This document shows, in pieces, positions 1-5,895 of a DNA stretch of 10,512 nt. Below the pieces are notes generated by a model. The model had not been told where the DNA came from. It ran no database searches and saw only the letters and a program-made list of their open reading frames with translations. Positions within the stretch are counted from its first letter, which is position 1. Each line of letters starts with the position of its first letter. Both the position numbers and the translations under genes were made by a program. Where the stretch lies: positions 1-10,512 of the forward strand of contig CALVPU010000233.1 in assembly GCA_944353735.1 (NCBI GenBank), in the 5' to 3' direction. Origin of the DNA: an uncultured Eubacteriales bacterium. Lineage in GTDB: Bacteria; Bacillota; Clostridia; Christensenellales; Aristaeellaceae.

Positions 1-364
1 GGTCCAGCGCGCAGGCGACGTAGGGCGCGTACGCCTCGTCCACCGTCACGCCTTCCTCGTCGAGCACGTTGGCGGCCTTGTCGGGGGCGTCGGCGTTGAT
101 GTAGCTCATCGCCAGCTCGTCCATGTCCGCCAGCTTGACCGCCGCGACCACGGCGTCCGCCAGCGTCAGCGCATCGGCCTCAATCGCCGGCTCGCCCAGC
201 GCCTCGAGGGCGTCGTTGAACGCCTCGACCGTCACTTCGCCGTCGAAGGAGACGCCGTAGTACGCGCTCAGGTACTCCGCCGGACGCTCCTCCGCCAGCG
301 CCGCGCAGGACATGAGCATCGCCAGCGCGAGCGCCATCGCAAGGACCTTCAGGACTCTCTTCAT
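1..364 (-). CDS. Secreted protein with weak SLH-like character, N-terminal part only
   Basis: The gene reads leftward from an ATG at 362-364 and runs off the window, so 121 residues are visible. A strong ribosome binding site (AGGGAGG, minus strand) lies just upstream of the ATG. Residues 1-24 form a signal peptide: Lys/Arg start, an Ala/Leu/Met core and a likely cleavage after CAALA before two Glu. The Cys before the cleavage site sits in LMSC, a poor lipobox, so lipidation is doubtful. The mature part is acidic and Ala-rich, with helical segments (around EVTVEAFNDALEALG and LTLADAVVAAVKLA) and a YAPYVACALD stretch. These loosely resemble S-layer homology units, which bind cell-wall polymers. 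That resemblance is an inference and no function is assigned. Transcription is divergent from the protease gene. Confidence 0.75.
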   Translation of the reverse strand, partial: MKRVLKVLAMALALAMLMSCAALAEERPAEYLSAYYGVSFDGEVTVEAFNDALEALGEPAIEADALTLADAVVAAVKLADMDELAMSYINADAPDKAANVLDEEGVTVDEAYAPYVACALD

Positions 365-396
365 GTAAAATTGCCTCCCTGTGTCGTTTCTTGCGC

Positions 397-413
397 GTCC
401 GGACTTCCCGGAC
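397..413 (-). promoter_or_regulatory. 5'-terminal mRNA hairpin of the leftward transcript
   Basis: GTCCGG (397-402) and CCGGAC (408-413) form a perfect 6-bp stem around a 5-base loop. The start predicted from the leftward -10 box lies near 415, so this hairpin would sit at the extreme 5' end of that mRNA. It could protect the transcript from 5'-end-dependent decay; this is inferred. Confidence 0.4.
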
Positions 414-421
414 CTTCTCCT

Positions 422-450
422 ATTATGCGCTTTTTCCGCACATCCGGCAA
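422..450 (-). promoter_or_regulatory. Candidate sigma-A promoter for the leftward secreted-protein gene
   Basis: On the minus strand, TTGCCG (450-445) and CATAAT (427-422) are separated by exactly 17 bp. The boxes match the sigma-A consensus at 4/6 and 5/6 positions. The predicted transcription start is near 415, about 50 bases upstream of the ATG. Confidence 0.55.
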
Positions 451-461
451 GCGATTCGGGC

Positions 462-476
462 TTAATTTTCAATTAA
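462..476. promoter_or_regulatory. AT-rich inverted repeat, operator candidate
   Basis: TTAATT (462-467) and AATTAA (471-476) are perfect inverted repeats with a 3-base spacer, in an AT-rich stretch that stands out from the GC-rich surroundings. The site lies just upstream of the leftward -35 box, between the two divergent promoters. It could be a regulator site or an UP-like element; no regulator is identified. Confidence 0.3.
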
Positions 477-502
477 ATTCATACGATTTCGGAAAAACTC
501 AA

Positions 503-540
503 GGAAACGTTCGGGTTTTTATGGCGAAAACATCGTTTCC
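503..540. promoter_or_regulatory. Nested inverted repeat upstream of the htrA-like promoter
   Basis: GGAAACG (503-509) and CGTTTCC (534-540) are perfect 7-bp arms. Inside them, GTTTT and AAAAC form a second inverted pair around TATGGCG. The element is centred about 85 bases upstream of the predicted start of the protease mRNA. It could bind a dimeric regulator of the protease gene, but matches no operator I recognise. Confidence 0.3.
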
Positions 541-572
541 AAATCGTTCATAAATTGCGGGATGTTTGTTCA

Positions 573-601
573 TTGACTTTGCCTGACGTTTGAAATATAA
601 T
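573..601 (+). promoter_or_regulatory. Sigma-A promoter of the HtrA-like protease gene
   Basis: TTGACT (573-578) and a perfect TATAAT (596-601) are separated by 17 bp, one base short of full consensus. The predicted start is near 607-608, giving an untranslated leader of about 83 bases before the ATG at 691. This implies strong basal expression unless repressed. Confidence 0.85.
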
Positions 602-607
602 AAGCAT

Positions 608-667
608 GTCCGCAGGGAACAATGACGATGCGGACGCAATCCGGAACGAACGTCCTCCGCGCGGAGG
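608..667 (+). promoter_or_regulatory. Two stem-loops in the 5' leader of the protease mRNA
   Basis: GTCCGC (608-613) pairs with GCGGAC (630-635) at the predicted 5' end of the mRNA. A perfect 14-base palindrome, CCTCCGCGCGGAGG (654-667), lies just before the ribosome binding site and can fold as a 5-bp stem with a GCGC loop. The GGAGG in its right arm resembles a Shine-Dalgarno sequence but is too far from the ATG to be the main one. Effects on stability or translation are inferred. Confidence 0.4.
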
Positions 668-690
668 GCTGGAAGAAAGGGCTGTGAATT

Positions 691-1932
691 ATGAACGAAC
701 GCAGAAATGAAAGGGCAGGCAGGCGCAGCGGCCTGCTGATCGCGCTGTCGCTTCTGATGGCGGCGATCATGGTTCTGGTCGGCGGCATGCTGGGCGGACT
801 GTACGGCGATTCGCCGCTGGCGTACGCCGAGACGGCGGCTGAGGCGACGGAACCCGCCTCCGATCCGAGCCCGGCGATCTACGTGGCGCAGAAGAATGCA
901 AACTCGGTCGTGGGCATCCTCACGAACACCGAGGTCTGGGACCGCACGACCAACGAGGTGACGGCACAGACGCTCGCGCAGGGCTCCGGCGTGGTCATCG
1001 CCGAGGGCGGCTATGTGGTGACGAATCATCACGTCATCGAGGACGGCACGGCCTATCAGGTGCTGATGCCGTCGGGCGACAAGGTGGACGCGGAGCTGGT
1101 GGGCTATGATTCCTCCACCGACCTCGCGGTGCTGAAGGTCGACGACGAGTACGCCGACCAGCTGACGCCGGTGTCGGTGGGCAGCATCGACGACCTGCAG
1201 GTCGGCGCCACGGTCGTGGCGATCGGCAATCCGGGCGGCGAAGTGCTGGCGAACACGGTCACGCAGGGCGTGGTTTCCGCGCTGGAGCGCAACAACGTCC
1301 ACGCGAGCAACACCAGCCGCCGCATCAACTACATCCAGCACGATGCGGCGATCAACTCCGGCAACTCCGGCGGCGGCCTGTTCAACTACAAGGGCGAGCT
1401 GATCGGCATCAACACGCTCAAGTACGGCGGCAGCGCCTACTCCACCGTGACGTTTGAGGGCCTCGGCTTTGCGATTCCGGTGGACACCGTTGTGGACATC
1501 GCCACGCAGCTGATCGAGAACGGCGTCGTCGCCCGTCCGGGCCTGGGCATCACCGCCTCCGACTGGGTCGGCCCCGATGAGCCGCTCGCCAACGACCCGC
1601 CCGCCAGCGTCGTGGTGCGCACCGTGAACGAGGGCGGCGCTGCGGAAGCCGCGGGCATCGAGCAGTACGACTTCATCTATGAGGTCGACGGGCAGCGCGT
1701 GACGTCGATGCTCGACCTGACGAGCATCCTCGACGACCACGAGATCGGCGATACCGTTTCCATCACCGTCGTGCGCTACAACGACGTCGGCATGTACCAG
1801 AGCATGGGCAACAGCATCTTCGGCTATGGCTACGGCTATGGCAGCAACAACACCTCCGGCGAGCTGATGGCGGGCGGCGGCTACGACGAGATCACCGTCG
1901 ACGTCACGCTGGAGAGCATCGAGGCCAACTAA
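691..1932 (+). CDS. HtrA/DegP-family membrane-anchored serine protease with a PDZ domain
   Basis: 413 residues. An Arg/Lys-rich start precedes one membrane segment (about 14-38), which places the protease domain outside the cell as in DegP/HtrA quality-control proteases. The trypsin-like domain spans about 61-275. The catalytic triad is visible: His114 in TNHHVI, Asp144 in STDLAVLKV and Ser226 in GNSGGGL (the family usually has GNSGGPL). A PDZ domain follows, about 281-410, with AAGIEQYDFIYEVDG. Unusually, about 26 residues rich in Gly and Tyr (373-398, including GYGYGYG) sit between the last PDZ strands. The ATG has a modest AGAAAGGG ribosome binding site. It has its own promoter and terminator, so it is probably monocistronic. 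The family degrades misfolded exported proteins; the substrate here is unknown. I do not assign htrA, degP or degQ specifically. Confidence 0.95.
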   Translation: MNERRNERAGRRSGLLIALSLLMAAIMVLVGGMLGGLYGDSPLAYAETAAEATEPASDPSPAIYVAQKNANSVVGILTNTEVWDRTTNEVTAQTLAQGSGVVIAEGGYVVTNHHVIEDGTAYQVLMPSGDKVDAELVGYDSSTDLAVLKVDDEYADQLTPVSVGSIDDLQVGATVVAIGNPGGEVLANTVTQGVVSALERNNVHASNTSRRINYIQHDAAINSGNSGGGLFNYKGELIGINTLKYGGSAYSTVTFEGLGFAIPVDTVVDIATQLIENGVVARPGLGITASDWVGPDEPLANDPPASVVVRTVNEGGAAEAAGIEQYDFIYEVDGQRVTSMLDLTSILDDHEIGDTVSITVVRYNDVGMYQSMGNSIFGYGYGYGSNNTSGELMAGGGYDEITVDVTLESIEAN

Positions 1933-1989
1933 ATCGACCCAAACGCCCGGGCGGAGCGCATCCGCCCACCCCTCCATCTTCATCCTTTA

Positions 1990-2023
1990 CCGGTGCGGCG
2001 CAAACCGCGCCGGGTTTTCTTTT
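1990..2023 (+). terminator. Intrinsic terminator after the HtrA-like gene
   Basis: CCGGTGCGG (1990-1998) pairs with CCGCGCCGG (2005-2013), 9 bp with one G-U pair, around a 6-base loop. GTTTTCTTTT follows. It ends the protease transcript and separates it from the ZorAB-like operon. Confidence 0.85.
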
Positions 2024-2095
2024 GCCGGCGCGGCAATGTCGCATTTTCGTCACTTGTTCGTCATGGGAAGCGTGTATATTTGGCTGTGCAGGAAG

Positions 2096-2104
2096 TGGTA
2101 TACT
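2096..2104 (+). promoter_or_regulatory. Candidate extended -10 promoter of the ZorAB-like operon
   Basis: TGGTATACT carries the TGn extension followed by TATACT (5/6 match to TATAAT). No good -35 box sits at the usual distance, as allowed for extended -10 promoters. The predicted start near 2111 gives a leader of about 100 bases. It is the best candidate in the gap after the terminator, but is weaker than the two consensus promoters in this window. Confidence 0.4.
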
Positions 2105-2214
2105 GATGATGAATAGCTGTCGCGACGCAGGATGCGCCGCGGATCGGGCAATGTGTGTCGCAACGGGAGGGGGACTCCTTTCACAATCCGTATCCTGAAA
2201 CAACGGAGGTGCGC

Positions 2215-3774
2215 ATGGAATTTCTGCAAACGCTGCTCGGCTCCGCCTCGTCGGACCTTTCGAGCCTGCTCATCTACGTGATCATCGTGGCGGTGTTCAT
2301 CGTCGGACTGGCGCTGTGCATCGCGCCGGTGGTCGGCACGCGCGGGCGGCTGCGCGCCGCCATCCGCAGCATCAAGGCGGGGGAGCGCGCCAAGCGCTCG
2401 TGGCAGGAGGACGGCTTCCTCGGCAAGGGCGCGCTGATGGCGCACTGGAGCGCGTATCTGAACAACCTCTTCTTTGCCGACGGCGAATACCACAACGCCA
2501 GCAACGTCGAGGACTTCATCAACGAGGAGACCGTCATCTACGGTCCCGGGCGCGCCGCCTTTGCCGACGCGGTGCCGAGCCTGCTGGTGTCGCTGGGCTT
2601 TCTCGGCACGCTGATCGGCCTGGCGCAGGGACTCGCCGGCTTCAACATGGCGGACGCCGACGCCGCGCAGCAGTCGATCATGGTGCTGATTCCCGGCATG
2701 CGCTATGCGTTCGTGACGTCGATCTTCGGCGTGGTGGGGTCGATCCTGTTTACGCTCATCACCCGCGCGGTCTACGGCTCCACCGAGCACACGCTGCGGT
2801 CGTTCTACGGCGCCATGAGCCGCTATGCCGGCGTGCTCAGCGTCGATCCGCTGACGCAGGTCGCCATCTACCAGCAGGAGCAGACGGCGCTGATTCAGAC
2901 CATGGCGAAGGACTTGAACGGCGCCTTCACCGAGAACATCACCCGCGCCATTCGCGATGCCGTCGAGCCGATGAACCAGAGCCTGAAGAACTTCATGACC
3001 GTCACCAGCAAGGACCAGCTGCGCTTCCTCGACGCGGTGGTGATGCGCTTCGTCGACCGCATGGACGAAGTCGTTGGCGGTCAGCTGAAGAATTTCGGCA
3101 GGATGCTCGACCAGACCAACCGCGTCCAGCAGGACGCCTTCGCCTCCATTCGCGCCGGCATGGCGGATTCCGAGGCGGCGGTGCGCGACCTGCGCGGCGT
3201 GCAGCACATCGCGCAGGACATGGCGAAGTCGCTGGGCGGCTATCTGGACGACCTGCGCGCCGCGCAGCGCGAATCGCAGGACACCGTGCGCAGCCTCGCG
3301 GGCGCCGCCGAGCAGATGGACCTGGTTGCGCGCCAGCAGTCGAATTACTTAAAGACCGTCAGCGCCATGCACGCCGAGGTCACCCGCTCCGTCGACGCCA
3401 TGACCGCCGCGGTGGACGCCTACGCCAAGCGCTTTGCGGAGGACAACGCCGCCGCCGCACAGGCGATGCAGAAGGCCGCCGGCGACCTGCGCGAGGCGGG
3501 CGCGCGCATCGAGGGCGTGCAGCACAGCGCCGCCAAGGCGCTCGACGACGAACTCAAGACCACGCTCGAAGCGTATCGCGAATACGTCAACCAGTTCACG
3601 CAGCGCGTGGACTATCTGGCGACGTCCATTTCCGATTCGCTGAGCAAGATGCCGCGCGCCGTCGGCGAGACGTCGGAGCAGTTCCTCGACCAGATGGATC
3701 GCCTGACGCAGGCGCTGGATCAGGCGCAGCGCGGGCTCAACGACGCCGTGGACCGGCTCTACGCGCGCCTGTAA
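2215..3774 (+). CDS. ZorA-like MotA/TolQ/ExbB-family proton channel with long helical tail
   Basis: 519 residues from the ATG at 2215, chosen because GGAGGT lies 4 bases upstream; an in-frame GTG at 2155 has no ribosome binding site. Membrane segments lie near 18-40, 118-142 and 160-186. The second and third match the MotA/TolQ/ExbB channel core: Pro121, then GFLGTLIGL (128-136), and AFVTSIFGVVGS (165-176). Thr132 and Thr168/Ser169 may be the polar pore positions seen in this family. From about 190 to the end the protein is Ala/Gln/Glu/Asp-rich helix predicted to be cytoplasmic. Three membrane segments plus a long tail fit ZorA of Zorya defence systems better than flagellar MotA, which has four segments. 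In the family, five such subunits surround a MotB-like dimer and are driven by ions. The ZorB-like partner follows at 4163. A defence role is not shown, since no effector genes are present. Confidence 0.85.
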   Translation: MEFLQTLLGSASSDLSSLLIYVIIVAVFIVGLALCIAPVVGTRGRLRAAIRSIKAGERAKRSWQEDGFLGKGALMAHWSAYLNNLFFADGEYHNASNVEDFINEETVIYGPGRAAFADAVPSLLVSLGFLGTLIGLAQGLAGFNMADADAAQQSIMVLIPGMRYAFVTSIFGVVGSILFTLITRAVYGSTEHTLRSFYGAMSRYAGVLSVDPLTQVAIYQQEQTALIQTMAKDLNGAFTENITRAIRDAVEPMNQSLKNFMTVTSKDQLRFLDAVVMRFVDRMDEVVGGQLKNFGRMLDQTNRVQQDAFASIRAGMADSEAAVRDLRGVQHIAQDMAKSLGGYLDDLRAAQRESQDTVRSLAGAAEQMDLVARQQSNYLKTVSAMHAEVTRSVDAMTAAVDAYAKRFAEDNAAAAQAMQKAAGDLREAGARIEGVQHSAAKALDDELKTTLEAYREYVNQFTQRVDYLATSISDSLSKMPRAVGETSEQFLDQMDRLTQALDQAQRGLNDAVDRLYARL

Positions 3775-3901
3775 GCGGGAAACGCGGCGGGAGCACAACC
3801 GCTCTGGCGACGGCGCCAGCAAGCGGAAAGCGGCGGATGCGGCGCTTGCGCTGAACGACGCGCAGCGGATTCTACGCGCGCCTGTAAGTGGGAAACGGCG
3901 G
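3735..3901 (+). repeat. Imperfect duplication of the 3' end of the ZorA-like gene
   Basis: The last about 56 bases around the ZorA-like stop (3735-3790) recur at 3850-3901. Eighteen bases, TCTACGCGCGCCTGTAAG, are identical at 3758-3775 and 3871-3888, an offset of 113. GCTCAACGACGC (3735) corresponds to GCTGAACGACGC (3850). A third partial match, AAGCGGAAAGCGGCGG, lies at 3821-3836 and resembles 3773-3790 and 3886-3901. The downstream copy is outside any supported reading frame, so it looks like decayed tandem duplication. It could also have come from recombination or replication slippage. Confidence 0.8.
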
Positions 3902-4162
3902 ACGGGGGCTTTATGCTTTAGCCGCGCCGGTTGTCCGGCGCAGGGCGTCCGCAAGACCGACTGAAGGCGTTTGGCGACCGCGGGTGCGGCGTCCGGTGCG
4001 GAGTGCCGGCAAGACCGATTCTGCTGCGGGCATTGCGGGCTTCGGCGCGATCGCGTCCGGCGCCGCGCGCACCCGCAAGCCCAATCGGAGAGATGAAACG
4101 CGCCCGCGCAGGCGGGCGGCACGGCGCGAAGACGCGCCCCCTTGCGCGAAGGGAGGGAATCC
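3775..4162 (+). other. 388-base noncoding gap between the ZorA-like and ZorB-like genes, with three perfect hairpins
   Basis: No reading frame here has a convincing start and protein-like composition. Besides the duplicated gene end, three perfect GC hairpins are present: GCGCCGG-TTGT-CCGGCGC (3924-3941), CGCCCGC-GCAG-GCGGGCG (4101-4118) and GGCGCG-AAGA-CGCGCC (4123-4138). None is followed by a T run, so they are not typical terminators. The last two sit directly before the ribosome binding site of the ZorB-like gene. A degenerate roughly 35-base repeat ending in GCAAGACCGA(C/T)T occurs near 3925-3962 and 3985-4020. Possible roles are mRNA processing or adjusting the ratio of the two subunits. 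Confidence 0.6.
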
Positions 4163-5266
4163 ATGCGCAGCTATCGCTCAAGACGTGCCCGGCGCGCCGG
4201 GCGCAACGACGGCAGCTTCTGGCTGAGCTTTTCGGACCTGATGAGCTCGCTGCTGCTGATCATCATACTGATCCTGTTCTACATCATGTACCAGTACTTT
4301 GAGATGTACGAGATCAACATGGCGGAGATCGCCCGCCAGCAGTATGACCTCGACGAGGCGAACGCCAGCCTCGAGGCGGAGCGCACGCGGCTGAGCGAGG
4401 CGGAGGAGCAGATGCTCGCCCAGCAGATCCGCCTGAACGCTGCCGAGGATGAGCTGGCGGACGCCGAGGAAGTGCTCGCCCAGCAGCGGGCGGACCTCGA
4501 GGCGGCGCAGGCGCTGCTGGCGCAGAGCGAGGAGGAGATCGCCCAGCAGCAGACGCAGCTGTCGACGCTGTCCGATCAGCTCAGCGCCCAGCAGGCGACG
4601 CTCGATGCCCAGCAGGTGCAGATCGAGCAGCTCGTCGGCGTGCGCACGCAGATTATCAGCGCCCTCAGCGGCGCGCTGCGCACGGCGAACATCTCCGCGC
4701 AGGTCGATCCCGCCAGCGGCGCCATCGCGCTGGAATCCGACGTGCTGTTCGCCACGGGCGAGTACGCGCTGACCGCGCAGGGCCGCGCATGGATCGACGA
4801 TTTCCTGCCGGTGTATCTGGACGTGCTGCTCTCGGACGAGTACCGCGGCTACGTCGCCGAGATCATCATCGAGGGCCACACCGACTCGGTGGGCAGCTAT
4901 CTGTCCAACCTCGAGCTGTCCCAGCAGCGCGCCGCAGCGGTGGCGAGCTACGTGCTCGGCGACGATTATTCGGTCATCACCGCCGACCAGCGGCAGGCGC
5001 TGCGCCAGCTGGTCACGGCGAACGGGCGCTCGTTCAGCGACCTCGTGCTCGACGCGAACGGCAACGAGGACCGCGCCGCCTCGCGCCGCGTGGTGTTCAA
5101 GTTCCGCCTGACCGACGAGGAGATGATCGCCCAGCTGCAGCAGATTCTCGAGGAGGGCGGCGCGCAGGACGCGGCGCAGACGGCGTCCGGCGATGCGCAG
5201 GACGCGCAGACACAGAGCGGGACCGCGGCGTTTGAAGCCGCGCCCGATTCCGGAACAGGAGATTAA
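4163..5266 (+). CDS. ZorB/MotB-like stator protein with coiled-coil linker and OmpA-type peptidoglycan-binding domain
   Basis: 367 residues from the ATG at 4163, supported by GGGAGGG about 6 bases upstream; an in-frame TTG at 4142 is rejected. A basic N-terminus (1-15) precedes FWLSFSDLMSSLLLIIILILF. This is one membrane segment with an Asp (Asp25) at its start, matching the proton-accepting Asp of MotB/ZorB in the FSDLM context. Residues about 48-160 are a coiled coil of Gln/Glu/Ala/Leu repeats (AQQ...L...AE). Residues about 185-317 form an OmpA-like domain with IEGHTDSVGS (236-245) and LSQQRAAAV (252-260). Asp241 and Arg256 are the expected diaminopimelate-binding residues. The usual NRRV is SRRV (308-311). 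The last about 50 residues are a low-complexity acidic Ala/Gln/Thr tail. It should be the partner of the preceding channel protein, anchoring it to the wall. Confidence 0.88.
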   Translation: MRSYRSRRARRAGRNDGSFWLSFSDLMSSLLLIIILILFYIMYQYFEMYEINMAEIARQQYDLDEANASLEAERTRLSEAEEQMLAQQIRLNAAEDELADAEEVLAQQRADLEAAQALLAQSEEEIAQQQTQLSTLSDQLSAQQATLDAQQVQIEQLVGVRTQIISALSGALRTANISAQVDPASGAIALESDVLFATGEYALTAQGRAWIDDFLPVYLDVLLSDEYRGYVAEIIIEGHTDSVGSYLSNLELSQQRAAAVASYVLGDDYSVITADQRQALRQLVTANGRSFSDLVLDANGNEDRAASRRVVFKFRLTDEEMIAQLQQILEEGGAQDAAQTASGDAQDAQTQSGTAAFEAAPDSGTGD

Positions 5267-5268
5267 AC

Positions 5269-5820
5269 GTGGTATACATTCGACGAATGATCTGGTTCAT
5301 CGCCTCGCGGTTGGCGCTGCTGTGCGCGCTGCTGGGCATGCTGGTATGCGGCTTCTTTATGTGCCTCGATCTGGGCAACGTCTACATCGTGCTCGACGAG
5401 GGGCTGGAAAAGCGCGTGGAGGTCATCCTCACGCGCGAGGACGCCGAGAGCCTGAACAAGTACTTCCACTACGACTTCCTCAATGCCGATCCCGCGCTGA
5501 TCAGCGCCTTCGACGGCACGTCCGTGTACGACGACTACACGATCTCGGACTTTGAATACGAATTGACGATCGAGAGCCTGTGGTCGTGGCCGTGGGACGA
5601 CTATGCCACCTGCACGGTGGTGGAGCGCGTGCCGTCCATCACCGGGCGCGTCATCTCCAGCCATGCCGGAGAGCTGCCCGCCGACCCGCCTTCGTGGACC
5701 GGCGGCCGCTACAACATCACCCTCGTCAACGACAATGGCGAGTGGAAGATCATCGGCATGCAGCAGACCGCCGAGCTGCTCGAGGGCGAAGAGGTGACCG
5801 AAGAGCGGCTGGTGGAGTGA
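5269..5820 (+). CDS. Small single-pass membrane protein, third gene of the ZorAB-like operon
   Basis: 183 residues from a GTG at 5269, only 2 bases after the stop of the ZorB-like gene. AGGAG at 5257-5261 gives 7-base spacing and decides this start over an ATG at 5287. A basic N-terminus and one membrane segment (about 8-33) are followed by a domain of about 150 residues, predicted to be extracytoplasmic. It contains LTREDAESLNKYF (54-66), a Trp-rich SLWSWPWDDY (103-112) and a C-terminal GRYNITLVNDNGEWKI (146-161). That last stretch resembles the final strands of NTF2/SnoaL-like folds. The fold assignment is tentative and I do not recognise a named family. Near-overlap with the ZorB-like gene indicates translation from the same mRNA and suggests it assembles with or regulates the motor. 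It is not a recognisable ZorC, ZorD or ZorE. Confidence 0.8.
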   Translation: MVYIRRMIWFIASRLALLCALLGMLVCGFFMCLDLGNVYIVLDEGLEKRVEVILTREDAESLNKYFHYDFLNADPALISAFDGTSVYDDYTISDFEYELTIESLWSWPWDDYATCTVVERVPSITGRVISSHAGELPADPPSWTGGRYNITLVNDNGEWKIIGMQQTAELLEGEEVTEERLVE

Positions 5821-5841
5821 GCGCCGCGGCGTCGCGCGAAC

Positions 5842-5873
5842 GCCGGCAGGACGCCTGCGGGCGCTCTGCCGGC
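5842..5873 (+). terminator. Strong stem-loop after the ZorAB-like operon, weak or partial terminator
   Basis: GCCGGCAG (5842-5849) pairs perfectly with CTGCCGGC (5866-5873), and CGCC/GGCG pair inside. The sequence after the stem, ATAATTGTGG, has only a poor T run. It may end most transcripts or allow partial read-through into the exporter gene 23 bases downstream. I found no convincing separate promoter for that gene. Confidence 0.45.
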
Positions 5874-5895
5874 ATAATTGTGGAATTGAGGAAGG

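Noticed and set aside
2050..3207. 385-codon minus-strand frame opposite the ZorA-like gene, and a 512-codon plus-strand frame at 2316-3854
   Set aside because: Both have Arg/Ala/His-rich shadow composition with no domains. The overlapping frame has clear channel motifs and a good start.
3889..3917. Promoter for the ZorB-like gene (TATGCT at 3912-3917)
   Set aside because: Only four of six -10 matches and no -35 box (TGGGAA at the right distance).
3888..4226. Possible small protein in the gap between the ZorA-like and ZorB-like genes (112 codons, GTG start)
   Set aside because: Arg/Ala/Pro-rich, no ribosome binding site, overlaps the ZorB-like start and consists of repeats and hairpins in the DNA.
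2215..5266. Flagellar MotA/MotB stator genes
   Set aside because: The channel has three rather than four membrane segments and a long C-terminal tail, and no flagellar genes are nearby.
2215..5820. Complete Zorya anti-phage system
   Set aside because: Only ZorA- and ZorB-like proteins are present. No helicase-type ZorD, ZorC or HNH-type ZorE follows, and the next genes are a small membrane protein and a MATE exporter.
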